Source: Ilumatobacter fluminis
GTDB lineage: Bacteria; Actinomycetota; Acidimicrobiia; Acidimicrobiales; Ilumatobacteraceae
Direction: 5' to 3'
DNA: 64,000 bases
Assembly (NCBI RefSeq): GCF_004364865.1
Contig: NZ_SOAU01000001.1
Span: forward strand, 2,326,001-2,390,000
Shown here: positions 8,480 through 16,818 of the stretch, one piece after another
Numbering within the stretch: the stretch's first letter is position 1
Layout of the letters: every line of letters starts with the position of its first letter
Translations under genes and position numbers: made by a program
Notes under the pieces: generated by a model
The model's database searches: none
What the model was told of the DNA's origin: nothing
What the model saw: only the letters and a program-made list of their open reading frames with translations

Positions 8480-9126
8480 CGCTACGGGTCCTGATCGCCG
8501 ACGATCAGGTACTGGTGCGGACCGGGCTGGCGATGATCCTCGATGCTCAGGACGGCATCGAGGTCGTCGACCAGGTGGCCGACGGTCGCAGCGCCGTCGA
8601 GCAGGCGCGCCGGCTCCGGCCCGACGTCTGCCTGTTCGACATCCGGATGCCCGAGCTCAACGGGATCGAGGCGACCCGGCTCCTCGCCGGACCGGGCGTC
8701 GACGAGCCGATGGCGGTCGTCGTCATCACCACGTTCGATCTCGACGAGTACGTGCACGGCGCACTGAAGGCGGGAGCGAAGGGGTTCCTGCTCAAGGACG
8801 CCGGGCCCGAGCTGCTGGTGCAGGCGATCCACGCTGCGGCCCAAGGTGACGCCCTGATCGCCCCGAGCGTGACCGCCCGCCTGTTGTCGGCCTTCGCCGA
8901 CTCGGCGGCGAACGAGGTGCGCCAGCCGATCGAGCCGTTGACCGAACGCGAGGAAGAGGTGCTGCGGACGGTCGCCCGAGGGCGCACGAACGCCGAGATC
9001 GCGGCAGAGCTCTACATCAGCCTGAGCACGGTCAAGACCCATCTGGCGAGCCTGATGACCAAGCTCGGCGCACGGAACCGGGTCGAGATCGCGATGTGGG
9101 CGTACGAGTCGGGCCGGATGAACTGA
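8476..9126 (+). CDS. LuxR/NarL-family response regulator
   Basis: 216 aa. The receiver domain carries the acidic pocket (IADDQVLV), phospho-acceptor Asp55 in CLFDIRMPELNG, a Thr in VVITTFD and the Lys in GFLLKDAG. The C-terminal LuxR helix-turn-helix is LTEREEEVLRTVARGRTNAE followed by STVKTHLASLMTKLGARNR. It is the cognate partner of the upstream kinase, joined by an ATGA overlap. Targets cannot be read from the sequence. Confidence 0.92.
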   Translation: MTLRVLIADDQVLVRTGLAMILDAQDGIEVVDQVADGRSAVEQARRLRPDVCLFDIRMPELNGIEATRLLAGPGVDEPMAVVVITTFDLDEYVHGALKAGAKGFLLKDAGPELLVQAIHAAAQGDALIAPSVTARLLSAFADSAANEVRQPIEPLTEREEEVLRTVARGRTNAEIAAELYISLSTVKTHLASLMTKLGARNRVEIAMWAYESGRMN

Positions 9127-9131
9127 CGGCC

Positions 9132-9137
9132 TAGTGT
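9132..9137 (+). promoter_or_regulatory. -10 element TAGTGT, leaderless promoter
   Basis: TAGTGT ends 7 nt before GTG 9145, only 5 bp after the response-regulator stop, so the next gene probably has its own promoter. Confidence 0.45.
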
Positions 9138-9144
9138 CCGCGTC

Positions 9145-10689
9145 GTGGCCGACGACGTGACCTTCTACGACGACATCGAGGCGTACTGCTCGCAGCTGAG
9201 CTACGGGGCCGGTGACACGGTCGAGCTCTGCGTGTCGACTCGTGCCGAGCGGTTCGACGTCGTGGTCGAGCGATGGGGCGCCGAACGCGTCGAGGTGTGG
9301 CGTGCCACCGATCTGACCGGTCGTTTCCACGAGGTGCCCGACGATGCCGATGCAGCCGGCTGCGGTTGGCCCACCGAGGTGGAGGTGCCGGTCGAGTCGA
9401 GCTGGCGGAGCGGGTTTTACCTCGTGACGCTGACGGCGCACGGCGCGCCCGAGGGGCGGGACACGGCCCACGCCGGGTTCGTGGTCCGCGCTGCCCGACC
9501 GGGTGATCGGCCGCTGCTGGTGCTCGCCACGAACACGTGGAACGCGTACAACACGTGGGGCGGGTGCTCGCTCTACACGGGCGGCAAGGAGGTCTCGTTC
9601 CGGCGGCCGTTCGCACGCGGCATGTTGTGCCGTCCCGAGACCGAGCGAGACGACCGCAAGGCCAGGCCGGTTCGGTGGGACGAGGAGCCCGACCCCGACG
9701 GCACCATCTTCCAGGCGTACCGGAACGAGCGTGGCTACCCGCCGGCGATCGGGTCGTCGGGCTGGTTCATCTACGAGCGGCGGTTCGTCGAGTGGGCCGA
9801 GGCGGCCGGTTTCGAGTTCGACTACGCCGTGTCGAGCGATCTCGAGTCGGGTGTGCTCGACGGGTACCGCTCGATGGTCTCGATCGGTCACGACGAGTAC
9901 TGGTCGGCGCCTCAACGCGAGGCCCTCGAGAGCCTTGTCCGTCGCGGCGGCCGATGCGCCAGCTGTTCGGGGAACACGATGTTCTGGCAGGTCCGGATCG
10001 AGGGCGACGGTGTGATGGTCTGCCACAAGTACACCGCCCACGAGACCGACCCGGTGATGCAGGGCGGCGACCCGACGACGATGACGGGCATGTGGGCCGA
10101 TCCGGTCGTCGGACGTCCGGAAGCAGCGGTGCTGGGCGGTGGTTCGGCCTGGGGGCTGTACCACCGGTTCGGCCAGGCGACGGCCCGCGGCATCGGTGGG
10201 TTCGTCGTGTACCGGGACGATCACTGGCTGCTCGAGGGAACCGGGCTGCGCTACGGCGACGTGCTGGGCGCTCGTGACGGCGTCGTCGGCTACGAGACCC
10301 TGGGGTGTCGCATCCAATTCGACGAGTACCAACTCCCCGTCCGCTCCGGCGGCGACGGCACCCCGGTCGACATGGAGATCGTCGCGTTCTGTCCCTCGTC
10401 GAACCTGCGGTTCGGGGAGTATCCGGCCTCGATCTCGGCGCTGAGCGACCAGGGAGACCTCGACTTCATCGCGGAGCGATTGTTCGGACGGATCGACGAC
10501 GACTCCATCCGGCGCATTCGTCACGGGAACGCCGTGATGGTCACCGCGAAGCCGTTCGGTCCGGACGGCGGCCAGGTCACCACGATCGGGACGACCGATT
10601 GGGCATTCGGCCTTGCGACCGACCCCGCCGTCGACCGAGTGACCCGTAATCTGTTGGCGTGGGTGCACCCCGACGCACCCGCCGACTAG
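9145..10689 (+). CDS. N,N-dimethylformamidase large-subunit-like protein
   Basis: 514 aa. It resembles the C-terminal part of the large (beta) subunit of N,N-dimethylformamidase: the blocks LLVLATNTWNAYNTWGG, MVSIGHDEYWS, SGNTMFWQVR and a final TIGTTDWAFGL are typical of that family. An N-terminal beta-sandwich-like part (GDTVELCVSTRAERFDVVVE) precedes it. The characterised enzyme needs a small subunit, and no such gene is next to this one; the protein is also shorter than the ~760-residue large subunit. Many family members are of unknown substrate, so true dimethylformamidase activity is unproven. No signal peptide is seen. Confidence 0.7.
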   Translation: MADDVTFYDDIEAYCSQLSYGAGDTVELCVSTRAERFDVVVERWGAERVEVWRATDLTGRFHEVPDDADAAGCGWPTEVEVPVESSWRSGFYLVTLTAHGAPEGRDTAHAGFVVRAARPGDRPLLVLATNTWNAYNTWGGCSLYTGGKEVSFRRPFARGMLCRPETERDDRKARPVRWDEEPDPDGTIFQAYRNERGYPPAIGSSGWFIYERRFVEWAEAAGFEFDYAVSSDLESGVLDGYRSMVSIGHDEYWSAPQREALESLVRRGGRCASCSGNTMFWQVRIEGDGVMVCHKYTAHETDPVMQGGDPTTMTGMWADPVVGRPEAAVLGGGSAWGLYHRFGQATARGIGGFVVYRDDHWLLEGTGLRYGDVLGARDGVVGYETLGCRIQFDEYQLPVRSGGDGTPVDMEIVAFCPSSNLRFGEYPASISALSDQGDLDFIAERLFGRIDDDSIRRIRHGNAVMVTAKPFGPDGGQVTTIGTTDWAFGLATDPAVDRVTRNLLAWVHPDAPAD

Positions 10690-10718
10690 CTCGTCCCTCG
10701 CGGCGGGGAAAGGCATCC

Positions 10719-13193
10719 ATGACGCAACGCACCCACCGCCGCTCCCTCGGTCTCGCTGCGGTCATCTCCCTGGCGGGTCTCGCCGTTGCTGCGCCGACTC
10801 CAGCCGGCGCCTCCGACGACACCGGCACCGTGCTCGAGTTCGACGACGTGGCGATGCCGGCCGACGTGGCGCCTGCGGTCGCCGTCTCGGTCGAGCGGGC
10901 GGTGCGGTGGCGGTCGGTCGAGATCGACGCGACGGCGCTGCGAACCGAACTGCAGTCGGGCACCGTCGAGATCGAGTTGTTCGACGATGCCGAGTTCGTG
11001 TTCGACGAGGGCACGACGAGCGCCAGTGCGGGCGACGGGTACGTGTGGTCGTCGGTCGACGGGTTGGACTCCGCCGTGCTCACCGTCGACGGTGACACGG
11101 TCCGCGGATCGGCGATGCTCGACGGCCGGACGTACTCGGTCACGCCGGTCGGCGACGCGCATCTAATCGTCGAGGAAGGCGCCGTCGATGCCGACGTGGG
11201 CGAGCCGATCCCGGTGCCCGACGACCTGTCCGACCTCCCGACCGCAGAGGCGGTCGCCGCCGCACGTCAGGTGGTGAGCGACGTCGCAGATCCGGCGGCC
11301 CGTACGGCGGTGGAGGACAACGACGGGAACCGCATCGTCCGAGTGCTGACCGTCTACACGAACGGTGCGCTGTCCGACTACGGCAACGACGAGCAGAACG
11401 CGGAGTCGACGATCCAGTCCGTCATCGACGACGCGAACGTCGTGCTCGCCAACTCCGAGATCACGCTCCGGCTGGAGTCGGCGGGCATCGAGCACGTCGA
11501 CTACGACGACGAGGTACGGATCGAGGACGACCTCGATGCGCTGACCTTCGCCACCACCGACGCTCTGTTCGACGTCCACCTCGAACGCGAGGTACAGGAG
11601 GCCGACATCGTGATGATGGTCCGCGGTGTGGCCGGCAACACGTGTGGGCTGGCCTGGCTCCTCGAGCAGCCGTCGTCGGCGCTCGACGACGAGTTCGCGA
11701 TGGGCGTGATCGACACCGTGTGCGCGCCGGCCAAGCAGCGGGGGTACATCCACGAGGTCGGCCACATCCTGGGCGCCGGCCACGGCGACCAGCCGGGTGA
11801 CGGCGTGTTCTCGTACAGCGCCGGCTACAACAGCGGCACCTACCGGACGGTCATGGCGTACGCGAACGGATGCGGGTGCGATCGGATCCCGTTCTTCTCG
11901 GCGCCGCGCACGGTGACCGACGACGACGTCGGCACGGTGCCGATCGGCACGGCGTCGCAGGACAACAGCCGCACCCTGAACGAGACCGCGAGCGTGGTCG
12001 CCAACTTCCGTCCGTTCCCACTCATGCCGACGCTGCCGGGCCGCTTGCTCGACACGAGGCCGGGCGAGGACACCTTCGACGAGTACCAGGACGACGGTCG
12101 GCGGACCGCTCGCTCGGTCACCTCGCTCCCGGTCGCCGGGCGCGGTGAGGTGCCGGCCGACGCCGACGCCGTGATGCTGAACGTGGCCGCCGTGCTTCCC
12201 GACGGGCCGGGCCACCTGACGGTGTGGCCCTGTGACGCCGACCAGCCGACGGCGTCGAACCTGAACTACGTGGCGGCGCAGGTCGTCCCGAACTCGGTGC
12301 TCGCCAAGCTCGACGACCAGGGCGAGGTGTGCATCTACACCGAGGCGGCGAGCCATCTGGTGGTCGACGTGACGGGCTACGTGCCCGACGGCGGGACGCT
12401 CGAACCGTTGGTGCCGGCCCGCTACCTGGAGACGCGCTCGGGCGGTTCGGACGAGACGTTCGACGGTGAGTTCGAAGGAGGCGGGCCACGTGCCGCCGGC
12501 TCGGTGCTGCCCCTCCAGATCACCGGTCGAGGCGGGGTCGACGACGATGCCGACGCCGTCATGTTGAACGTGACGGCGGTGCAGCCCCAAGGCGCCGGGC
12601 ACGTGACGGTCTACCCGTGCGATGCGACCCGACCGACCGCATCGAGCCTCAACTACACACCGGGAACGACCGTCGCCAACGCCGTGTTGTCCAAGCTCGA
12701 TTCGTCGGGCCGCGTGTGTCTCTACACCCATGCCACGACCCATCTCGTCGTCGACGTGACCGGTGCGGTCGCAGCGGACAGCCGGATCCTCACGCTGACG
12801 CCGGCTCGGTTGCTCGAGACGCGCGAGGGGCCCGGGTTCACCACCGTCGACGGGTTGACGCAGGGGACGGGCATTTTCGGACCCGACGCGCAGGACACGT
12901 TGCCCGTCGTGGTGCAGACCTCGCTCGGGTACGCCGGTCGGGGCGGGGTGACGCCGGGGGCGATCGCCGCCATCGTGAACGTCACGGTCGTGAACCCCGA
13001 CCGCTTCGGCCACATCACCATCTGGCCGTGCACCGACGACATCCCGACCGCCTCGAACCTCAACTATGCACCCGGCCAGGTCGTCGCGAACATGGCCATC
13101 GCCGAGTTCGCCTTCTCCCCCACCTTCGACGGCCCGTGCGTCTACACGGTGGGCGCCACCCATCTCGTCATCGACGTCGTCGGCTACTTCTGA
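10719..13193 (+). CDS. Secreted metzincin-type metalloprotease with three C-terminal repeats
   Basis: 824 aa. A signal peptide (RRSLGLAAVISLAGLAVAAP, cut near APTPAGA) is followed by a pro-region, then a catalytic domain with the zinc motif HEVGHILGAGH at 345-355 and a Met-turn candidate TVMAYANGC about 25 residues later, the metzincin layout. From about residue 435 come three repeats of roughly 125 residues, each with the pattern R(L/Y)LETR or LLDTR, GRG(G/E)V, VMLNV, PTAS(N/S)LNY and (H)LVVDVTG or LVIDVVGYF. A good Shine-Dalgarno (GGGGAAAGG) precedes ATG 10719. The repeats are likely surface-binding beta modules; a related module ends the Tat protein at 50798-51847. Substrate unknown. Confidence 0.82.
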   Translation: MTQRTHRRSLGLAAVISLAGLAVAAPTPAGASDDTGTVLEFDDVAMPADVAPAVAVSVERAVRWRSVEIDATALRTELQSGTVEIELFDDAEFVFDEGTTSASAGDGYVWSSVDGLDSAVLTVDGDTVRGSAMLDGRTYSVTPVGDAHLIVEEGAVDADVGEPIPVPDDLSDLPTAEAVAAARQVVSDVADPAARTAVEDNDGNRIVRVLTVYTNGALSDYGNDEQNAESTIQSVIDDANVVLANSEITLRLESAGIEHVDYDDEVRIEDDLDALTFATTDALFDVHLEREVQEADIVMMVRGVAGNTCGLAWLLEQPSSALDDEFAMGVIDTVCAPAKQRGYIHEVGHILGAGHGDQPGDGVFSYSAGYNSGTYRTVMAYANGCGCDRIPFFSAPRTVTDDDVGTVPIGTASQDNSRTLNETASVVANFRPFPLMPTLPGRLLDTRPGEDTFDEYQDDGRRTARSVTSLPVAGRGEVPADADAVMLNVAAVLPDGPGHLTVWPCDADQPTASNLNYVAAQVVPNSVLAKLDDQGEVCIYTEAASHLVVDVTGYVPDGGTLEPLVPARYLETRSGGSDETFDGEFEGGGPRAAGSVLPLQITGRGGVDDDADAVMLNVTAVQPQGAGHVTVYPCDATRPTASSLNYTPGTTVANAVLSKLDSSGRVCLYTHATTHLVVDVTGAVAADSRILTLTPARLLETREGPGFTTVDGLTQGTGIFGPDAQDTLPVVVQTSLGYAGRGGVTPGAIAAIVNVTVVNPDRFGHITIWPCTDDIPTASNLNYAPGQVVANMAIAEFAFSPTFDGPCVYTVGATHLVIDVVGYF

Positions 13194-13233
13194 CGGTCGA
13201 AACGGGTACGTGGCCGATGGCCGGCGGATCTGG

Positions 13234-13860
13234 TCAGACGGTCGCGTAGGCCGAGTCGAGGAGCTGCTGGTATTGCTCGATCTCGAAGGTCTGCACGGCG
13301 GCCTGGTTCTCGGCGAGGCGAACCACCTTCTCGCTCGACGCCAGCCTCGCAGCCGCGGTGGCCATGGCCACGCCGCCCTCGTGGTGGGCCGACATCAGTT
13401 CGAGCCAGTAGCGGCCCTGCGCCAGCCCGTCGAGTTGCGACAGCTCGGCCAGCTCGGCTTCCGACGCCAGACCGTGCATCTCGGCGAGGGGCATCCCGCC
13501 GCCGATGTGCATCCAAGCCATCACGGTGTCCGGTGGCGCCGTCGATTGGCCCCAGTCGGTCAACCAGGCGCGCATCATCCCGAGCTCGATCGACTGGTTC
13601 TGGAGGACCTCCGCCGCAGCCGCGGTGACCGGCGTCCCCACGTCACGTCCGAGCACCCGTTGACAGAGCACGAGCGCCTGGCCGTGATGGGCACTCATGT
13701 CCGTCAGGAAGCCGATGTCGACGTCGGTCGGCTCAGCGGCCGAGTCGTCCGTTCCGCAGGCGCCGACGGTTCCGCCAACGAGGGCGGTACCGACGACGCC
13801 GACGGACAGGCCGAGAAAGCGCCGCCGACCTCGAACGACGACGTCGGCGGCCACCGTCAC
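13234..13860 (-). CDS. DUF305 family secreted protein
   Basis: 208 aa from GTG 13860. The N terminus RGRRRFLGLSVGVVGTALVG resembles a twin-arginine or lipoprotein signal; the sequence GACG gives a possible lipobox Cys. The DUF305 fold is indicated by the two repeated His motifs DMSAHHGQAL and LMSAHHEGGV plus several Met (MMRAW, MHIGGGMP), a pattern proposed to bind metal. The GTG start overlaps the stop of the upstream YHYH gene by 4 bp (GTGA), so the two are probably co-translated. The role is unknown; extracytoplasmic metal handling is an inference. Confidence 0.8.
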   Translation of the reverse strand: MTVAADVVVRGRRRFLGLSVGVVGTALVGGTVGACGTDDSAAEPTDVDIGFLTDMSAHHGQALVLCQRVLGRDVGTPVTAAAAEVLQNQSIELGMMRAWLTDWGQSTAPPDTVMAWMHIGGGMPLAEMHGLASEAELAELSQLDGLAQGRYWLELMSAHHEGGVAMATAAARLASSEKVVRLAENQAAVQTFEIEQYQQLLDSAYATV

Positions 13861-14807
13861 GCCCTGCCTCGGATGTCGACCTCGCCGACGAAGCAACCGA
13901 GGACGTACGGGAACGAGTCGGTCGTGTAGTAGGCGTAGTTGCCGTCGGCGTCGGTGAGCCCGTTGCACTCGTCGAGGTCACCCGAACCCTCCACGTAGGT
14001 GTGGGCGGCCCAGGTGTCGCTCGCGAACAACGACTCGTCGGTGAGCTGCCACGACGAGGCGTACTGGTCGTTGCCGGTGTAGATCGGGTAGCCGTCGAAC
14101 GCGTAGCCGAGCAGCTGCGGCCCCGAGGCGATCTCGTCGGGCGTGAAGTCGCAGTCGTTGGTGTCGCTGGTGCCGACGAGGTGGAGGTGGAATCCGGTCG
14201 GTCCGTTGTGGCTGCCGCAGTCCATGAGGATCCCGTCGATCGATCCGACGTCGCCGCCCGTCCCCTCGGTCGGGCCGTAGATCGGGATGCCCGCGAGTGT
14301 GACGCCGAGCGCACCCAGGAGCGGGACGTCGGTCGTCTCGTCGGCCACGGTCGGTTCAGCGGGGATCTCGTAGGTGAGGTCCTGCGCCGCGGGCGGCCCC
14401 GGGCTGGTCTCGACGTAGGTGTAGTCGGGGATGCCGTTCGAGGTGACGACGACCGTGTCACCGTCGCACACCGCCGACGATTCCGGGTCGGGGAGGTCGG
14501 CGTTGGCCGAACCGTCGGTGGTGAACAAGGCAGCGATCTCGGTACATCCGGAGACGACGTCGACGCTCTGCGCCGAATCGTCGGTTGCGGTCGTGTCGTC
14601 GGTCGTCTCGCTCTCGGTCGTGTCGGTGCCGGCCGGGGTGTCGTCGGCGTCGGTCTCGGGGTCGGTCTCCGTCTCGAGGTCGTCGGTCGAGACGGACTCG
14701 GTCGTGTCGTCAGCGGCGTCGTCACTCGAACAGGCGGCGAGGAGGAGTGACGCCGCCAGTGCGGCGCCGAGGGCGACTCGCCGGCGAGGTGTCATCAGCG
14801 TGGTCAT
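13857..14807 (-). CDS. YHYH domain lipoprotein
   Basis: 316 aa. A lipoprotein signal (ALAASLLLAACSS, lipobox LAAC) is followed by about 60 acidic Thr/Asp-rich residues, a surface tether. The YHYH domain includes GIPIYGPTEG, MDCGSHNGPTGFHLHLVGTS, GYAFDGYPIYTG and YAYYTTDSFPYVLGCF; the invariant His/Tyr of the family are in GFHLHLVG. AAGGACC precedes ATG 14807. The biochemical role of YHYH proteins is not known; they often neighbour copper- or iron-related secreted proteins. Here the partner is the DUF305 gene, overlapped by 4 bp. Confidence 0.8.
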   Translation of the reverse strand: MTTLMTPRRRVALGAALAASLLLAACSSDDAADDTTESVSTDDLETETDPETDADDTPAGTDTTESETTDDTTATDDSAQSVDVVSGCTEIAALFTTDGSANADLPDPESSAVCDGDTVVVTSNGIPDYTYVETSPGPPAAQDLTYEIPAEPTVADETTDVPLLGALGVTLAGIPIYGPTEGTGGDVGSIDGILMDCGSHNGPTGFHLHLVGTSDTNDCDFTPDEIASGPQLLGYAFDGYPIYTGNDQYASSWQLTDESLFASDTWAAHTYVEGSGDLDECNGLTDADGNYAYYTTDSFPYVLGCFVGEVDIRGRA

Positions 14808-14920
14808 CTGGTGGGTCCTTTCCGACGCAGACGGTCTGCGTCGTCGGGGCCACCATGCGGCACCTCCCTGTGAATCGGCTGCGAGCCCGCTGGGAAGTCC
14901 TCGGTACTCGGGCGGGTGAG

Positions 14921-15802
14921 TCAGGTGCGCATCGTCAGGTACGCCTCGAGGGCGTCGCGGCGGGCCTCGAAGGTGGCGTCGGAGTGGAGCCAGCAGCGCA
15001 CCTCGTCGAAGCCCTTGGCCGCGAGCATGTCGATCGTCTCGATCGAGCGTTGACGGGCACCGGCTGCGTCGAGCGGATCGATCACGACGTCGGCGGTGCG
15101 AACCATCGTGTCGGGATCGCGGCCGTGTTCGCTGCACGCCCGCTCCAGTCGGTGGAGGAGGTGGTCGACGTGCTCGCTCTCGGGGTCGGTGGGCACCCAC
15201 CCGTTCCAGCCGTCACCGAGTCGGGCGGCGACCTCCATCGCCTTCGGGCCGGCGGCGGCGACGATGATCGCCGGGGCCGGGTCGGGCCGGAGGGCCAGTT
15301 CGGCGCGATCGGTGGTCCAGTGGGTGCCCTCGAGATGTGCGGTGCCGCTCCGGAGGAGTTCGGCGACGACCTGGACGCACTCGGCCAAGCCGCTCGCACG
15401 TCGGGTTCCGTCGACGCCGACCTGGTCGTAGTCGAAGCTGTTGCCCGCACCGATCGTGGGTGTGTAGCGGCCACCGGCGATGTCGGCGAGCGCCGCGATC
15501 TGGTGGGCGAGCATGGCCGGCGGTCGGTACGGCGCATTGATGACCGAGTGGCCGATCCCGATCGTCGACGTCGATGCCGCCACGGCGGCCGCCGTCGTCA
15601 TCGCCTCGCGAACGCCGACTCCCTCGTCGGGGAGCGAGTAGTCGCCGTCGCCGCCCGCCCGATAGGCCAGGTGGTCGGGCAGCACGACGACGTCGAGACC
15701 GCCCGACTCGGCGAGCTGAACGAGCGCCTCGACGTTCGGCCACGCCACCTCCTCCGGCGCCGACTCCCCCACGTGCAGATCGATGGCCACCCCGTACCGC
15801 AT
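14921..15802 (-). CDS. LLM-class (luciferase-like, F420-dependent type) oxidoreductase
   Basis: 293 aa. The TIM-barrel family is shown by VVLPDHLAYR, the block STIGIGHSVINAPYRPPAML, and GGRYTPTIGAGNSFDYDQVG. These enzymes use F420 (or FMN) for hydride transfer; the substrate is unknown. ATG 15802 is preferred over an in-frame ATG at 15820 because MRYGVAID begins the barrel and CACGAT ends 6 nt upstream. The gene is divergent from the deaminase at 15844; the two start codons are only 41 bp apart and the two -10 elements lie back to back. Confidence 0.82.
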   Translation of the reverse strand: MRYGVAIDLHVGESAPEEVAWPNVEALVQLAESGGLDVVVLPDHLAYRAGGDGDYSLPDEGVGVREAMTTAAAVAASTSTIGIGHSVINAPYRPPAMLAHQIAALADIAGGRYTPTIGAGNSFDYDQVGVDGTRRASGLAECVQVVAELLRSGTAHLEGTHWTTDRAELALRPDPAPAIIVAAAGPKAMEVAARLGDGWNGWVPTDPESEHVDHLLHRLERACSEHGRDPDTMVRTADVVIDPLDAAGARQRSIETIDMLAAKGFDEVRCWLHSDATFEARRDALEAYLTMRT

Positions 15803-15808
15803 GGACCG

Positions 15809-15837
15809 ATCGTGCCACACCCGGCGGATGGCATGAT
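15809..15837. promoter_or_regulatory. Back-to-back leaderless promoters (LLM gene / deaminase gene)
   Basis: CACGAT (minus, 15809-15814) ends 6 nt before ATG 15802; CATGAT (plus, 15832-15837) ends 6 nt before ATG 15844. The upstream halves must overlap, so RNA polymerase binding at one promoter should hinder the other. Confidence 0.4.
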
Positions 15838-15843
15838 GCCCAC

Positions 15844-16806
15844 ATGTCGGAGTTCCCGCGTGAGTTCGTCAGGTCGCTGCCCAAGGCGGAGCTGCATGTC
15901 CACCTCGAAGGGACGGTCGATGCGCCGACACTGCTCGCCCTGGCCGAACGCCACGGTGTGGAGCCGCCGGCGTCCGACGAGGACGGTGTCCGCGAGTGGT
16001 TCACCTTCGACGGCTTCCCGATGTTCCTCGAGCGCTACTTCACGATCGTCGGGTTGCTCCGTGATCCGGACGACTTCGCGCTCGCCGCCGAGCGCTATCT
16101 CCAGACCGCTCACGAGCAAGGTGTGGTGCACGTCGAGTTCCACGTGTCGGCGACCGGGCACGTGCTCGAGAACGGCAAGGCGTGGGCACCGATCCACGAC
16201 GGCATCGTCGACGGCTGCCGTCGCGCTGCAGCACAGACGGGGCAGACGTGGGGGTTGATCCCCGACATCTCACCGCACCTTCCGGCGGCCGACTGTGCGC
16301 GGGCGATGGACCAGGTGTTCTCGCACGATCTCTCGGGTGTCGTCGCGATCGGGATGGGCGGCCCTGCCGACTCGTGGTGGACCGACGACTTCACGCCGAT
16401 CTACGAGCGCGCCCGCTCGCTCGGGCTGCCGGGCGTTGCCCACGCCGGCGAGCACGGCGGCGCCGACGAGGTCCGGTTCGCGATCGAACAGTTCGGGGCT
16501 GTTCGCATCCAGCACGGGATCGGTGCGATGCAGGACCCCGAGGTGGTCGATCTGCTCGTCGAGCGTGGGATCGCGTGCGACGTGTGCCCCGGTTCGAACC
16601 TGGCGTTGCACGCCGTCGAGTCGGCGGAAGCCCACCCGCTCGCCCGGATGCTCGATGCGGGGGTGACCGTCACACTCGCGACGGACGACCCGCCGATGTT
16701 CCACACCAGCCTGCTCGACGAGTACGAGCGGGCGTGGCAGTGGTGCGAACTCGACGAAGACGGCCTCCGCCGCCTCGCCGACAACTCCCTGGCCGCGCGC
16801 CTGTGA
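15844..16806 (+). CDS. Adenosine/adenine/aminofutalosine deaminase family protein
   Basis: 320 aa, a little short for the family. Metal ligands and catalytic residues are in ELHVHLEGT (H-x-H), GVAHAGEHGG (third His and the catalytic Glu) and ATDDPPMF (Asp-Asp). The motif reads HLEG, which is typical of adenine and aminodeoxyfutalosine deaminases, whereas true adenosine deaminases usually read HLDG. It hydrolytically deaminates an amino-purine in the cytoplasm; the exact purine is not certain. It ends 12 bp from the convergent SDR gene. Confidence 0.82.
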   Translation: MSEFPREFVRSLPKAELHVHLEGTVDAPTLLALAERHGVEPPASDEDGVREWFTFDGFPMFLERYFTIVGLLRDPDDFALAAERYLQTAHEQGVVHVEFHVSATGHVLENGKAWAPIHDGIVDGCRRAAAQTGQTWGLIPDISPHLPAADCARAMDQVFSHDLSGVVAIGMGGPADSWWTDDFTPIYERARSLGLPGVAHAGEHGGADEVRFAIEQFGAVRIQHGIGAMQDPEVVDLLVERGIACDVCPGSNLALHAVESAEAHPLARMLDAGVTVTLATDDPPMFHTSLLDEYERAWQWCELDEDGLRRLADNSLAARL

Positions 16807-16818
16807 TGGCGGCCGCCG

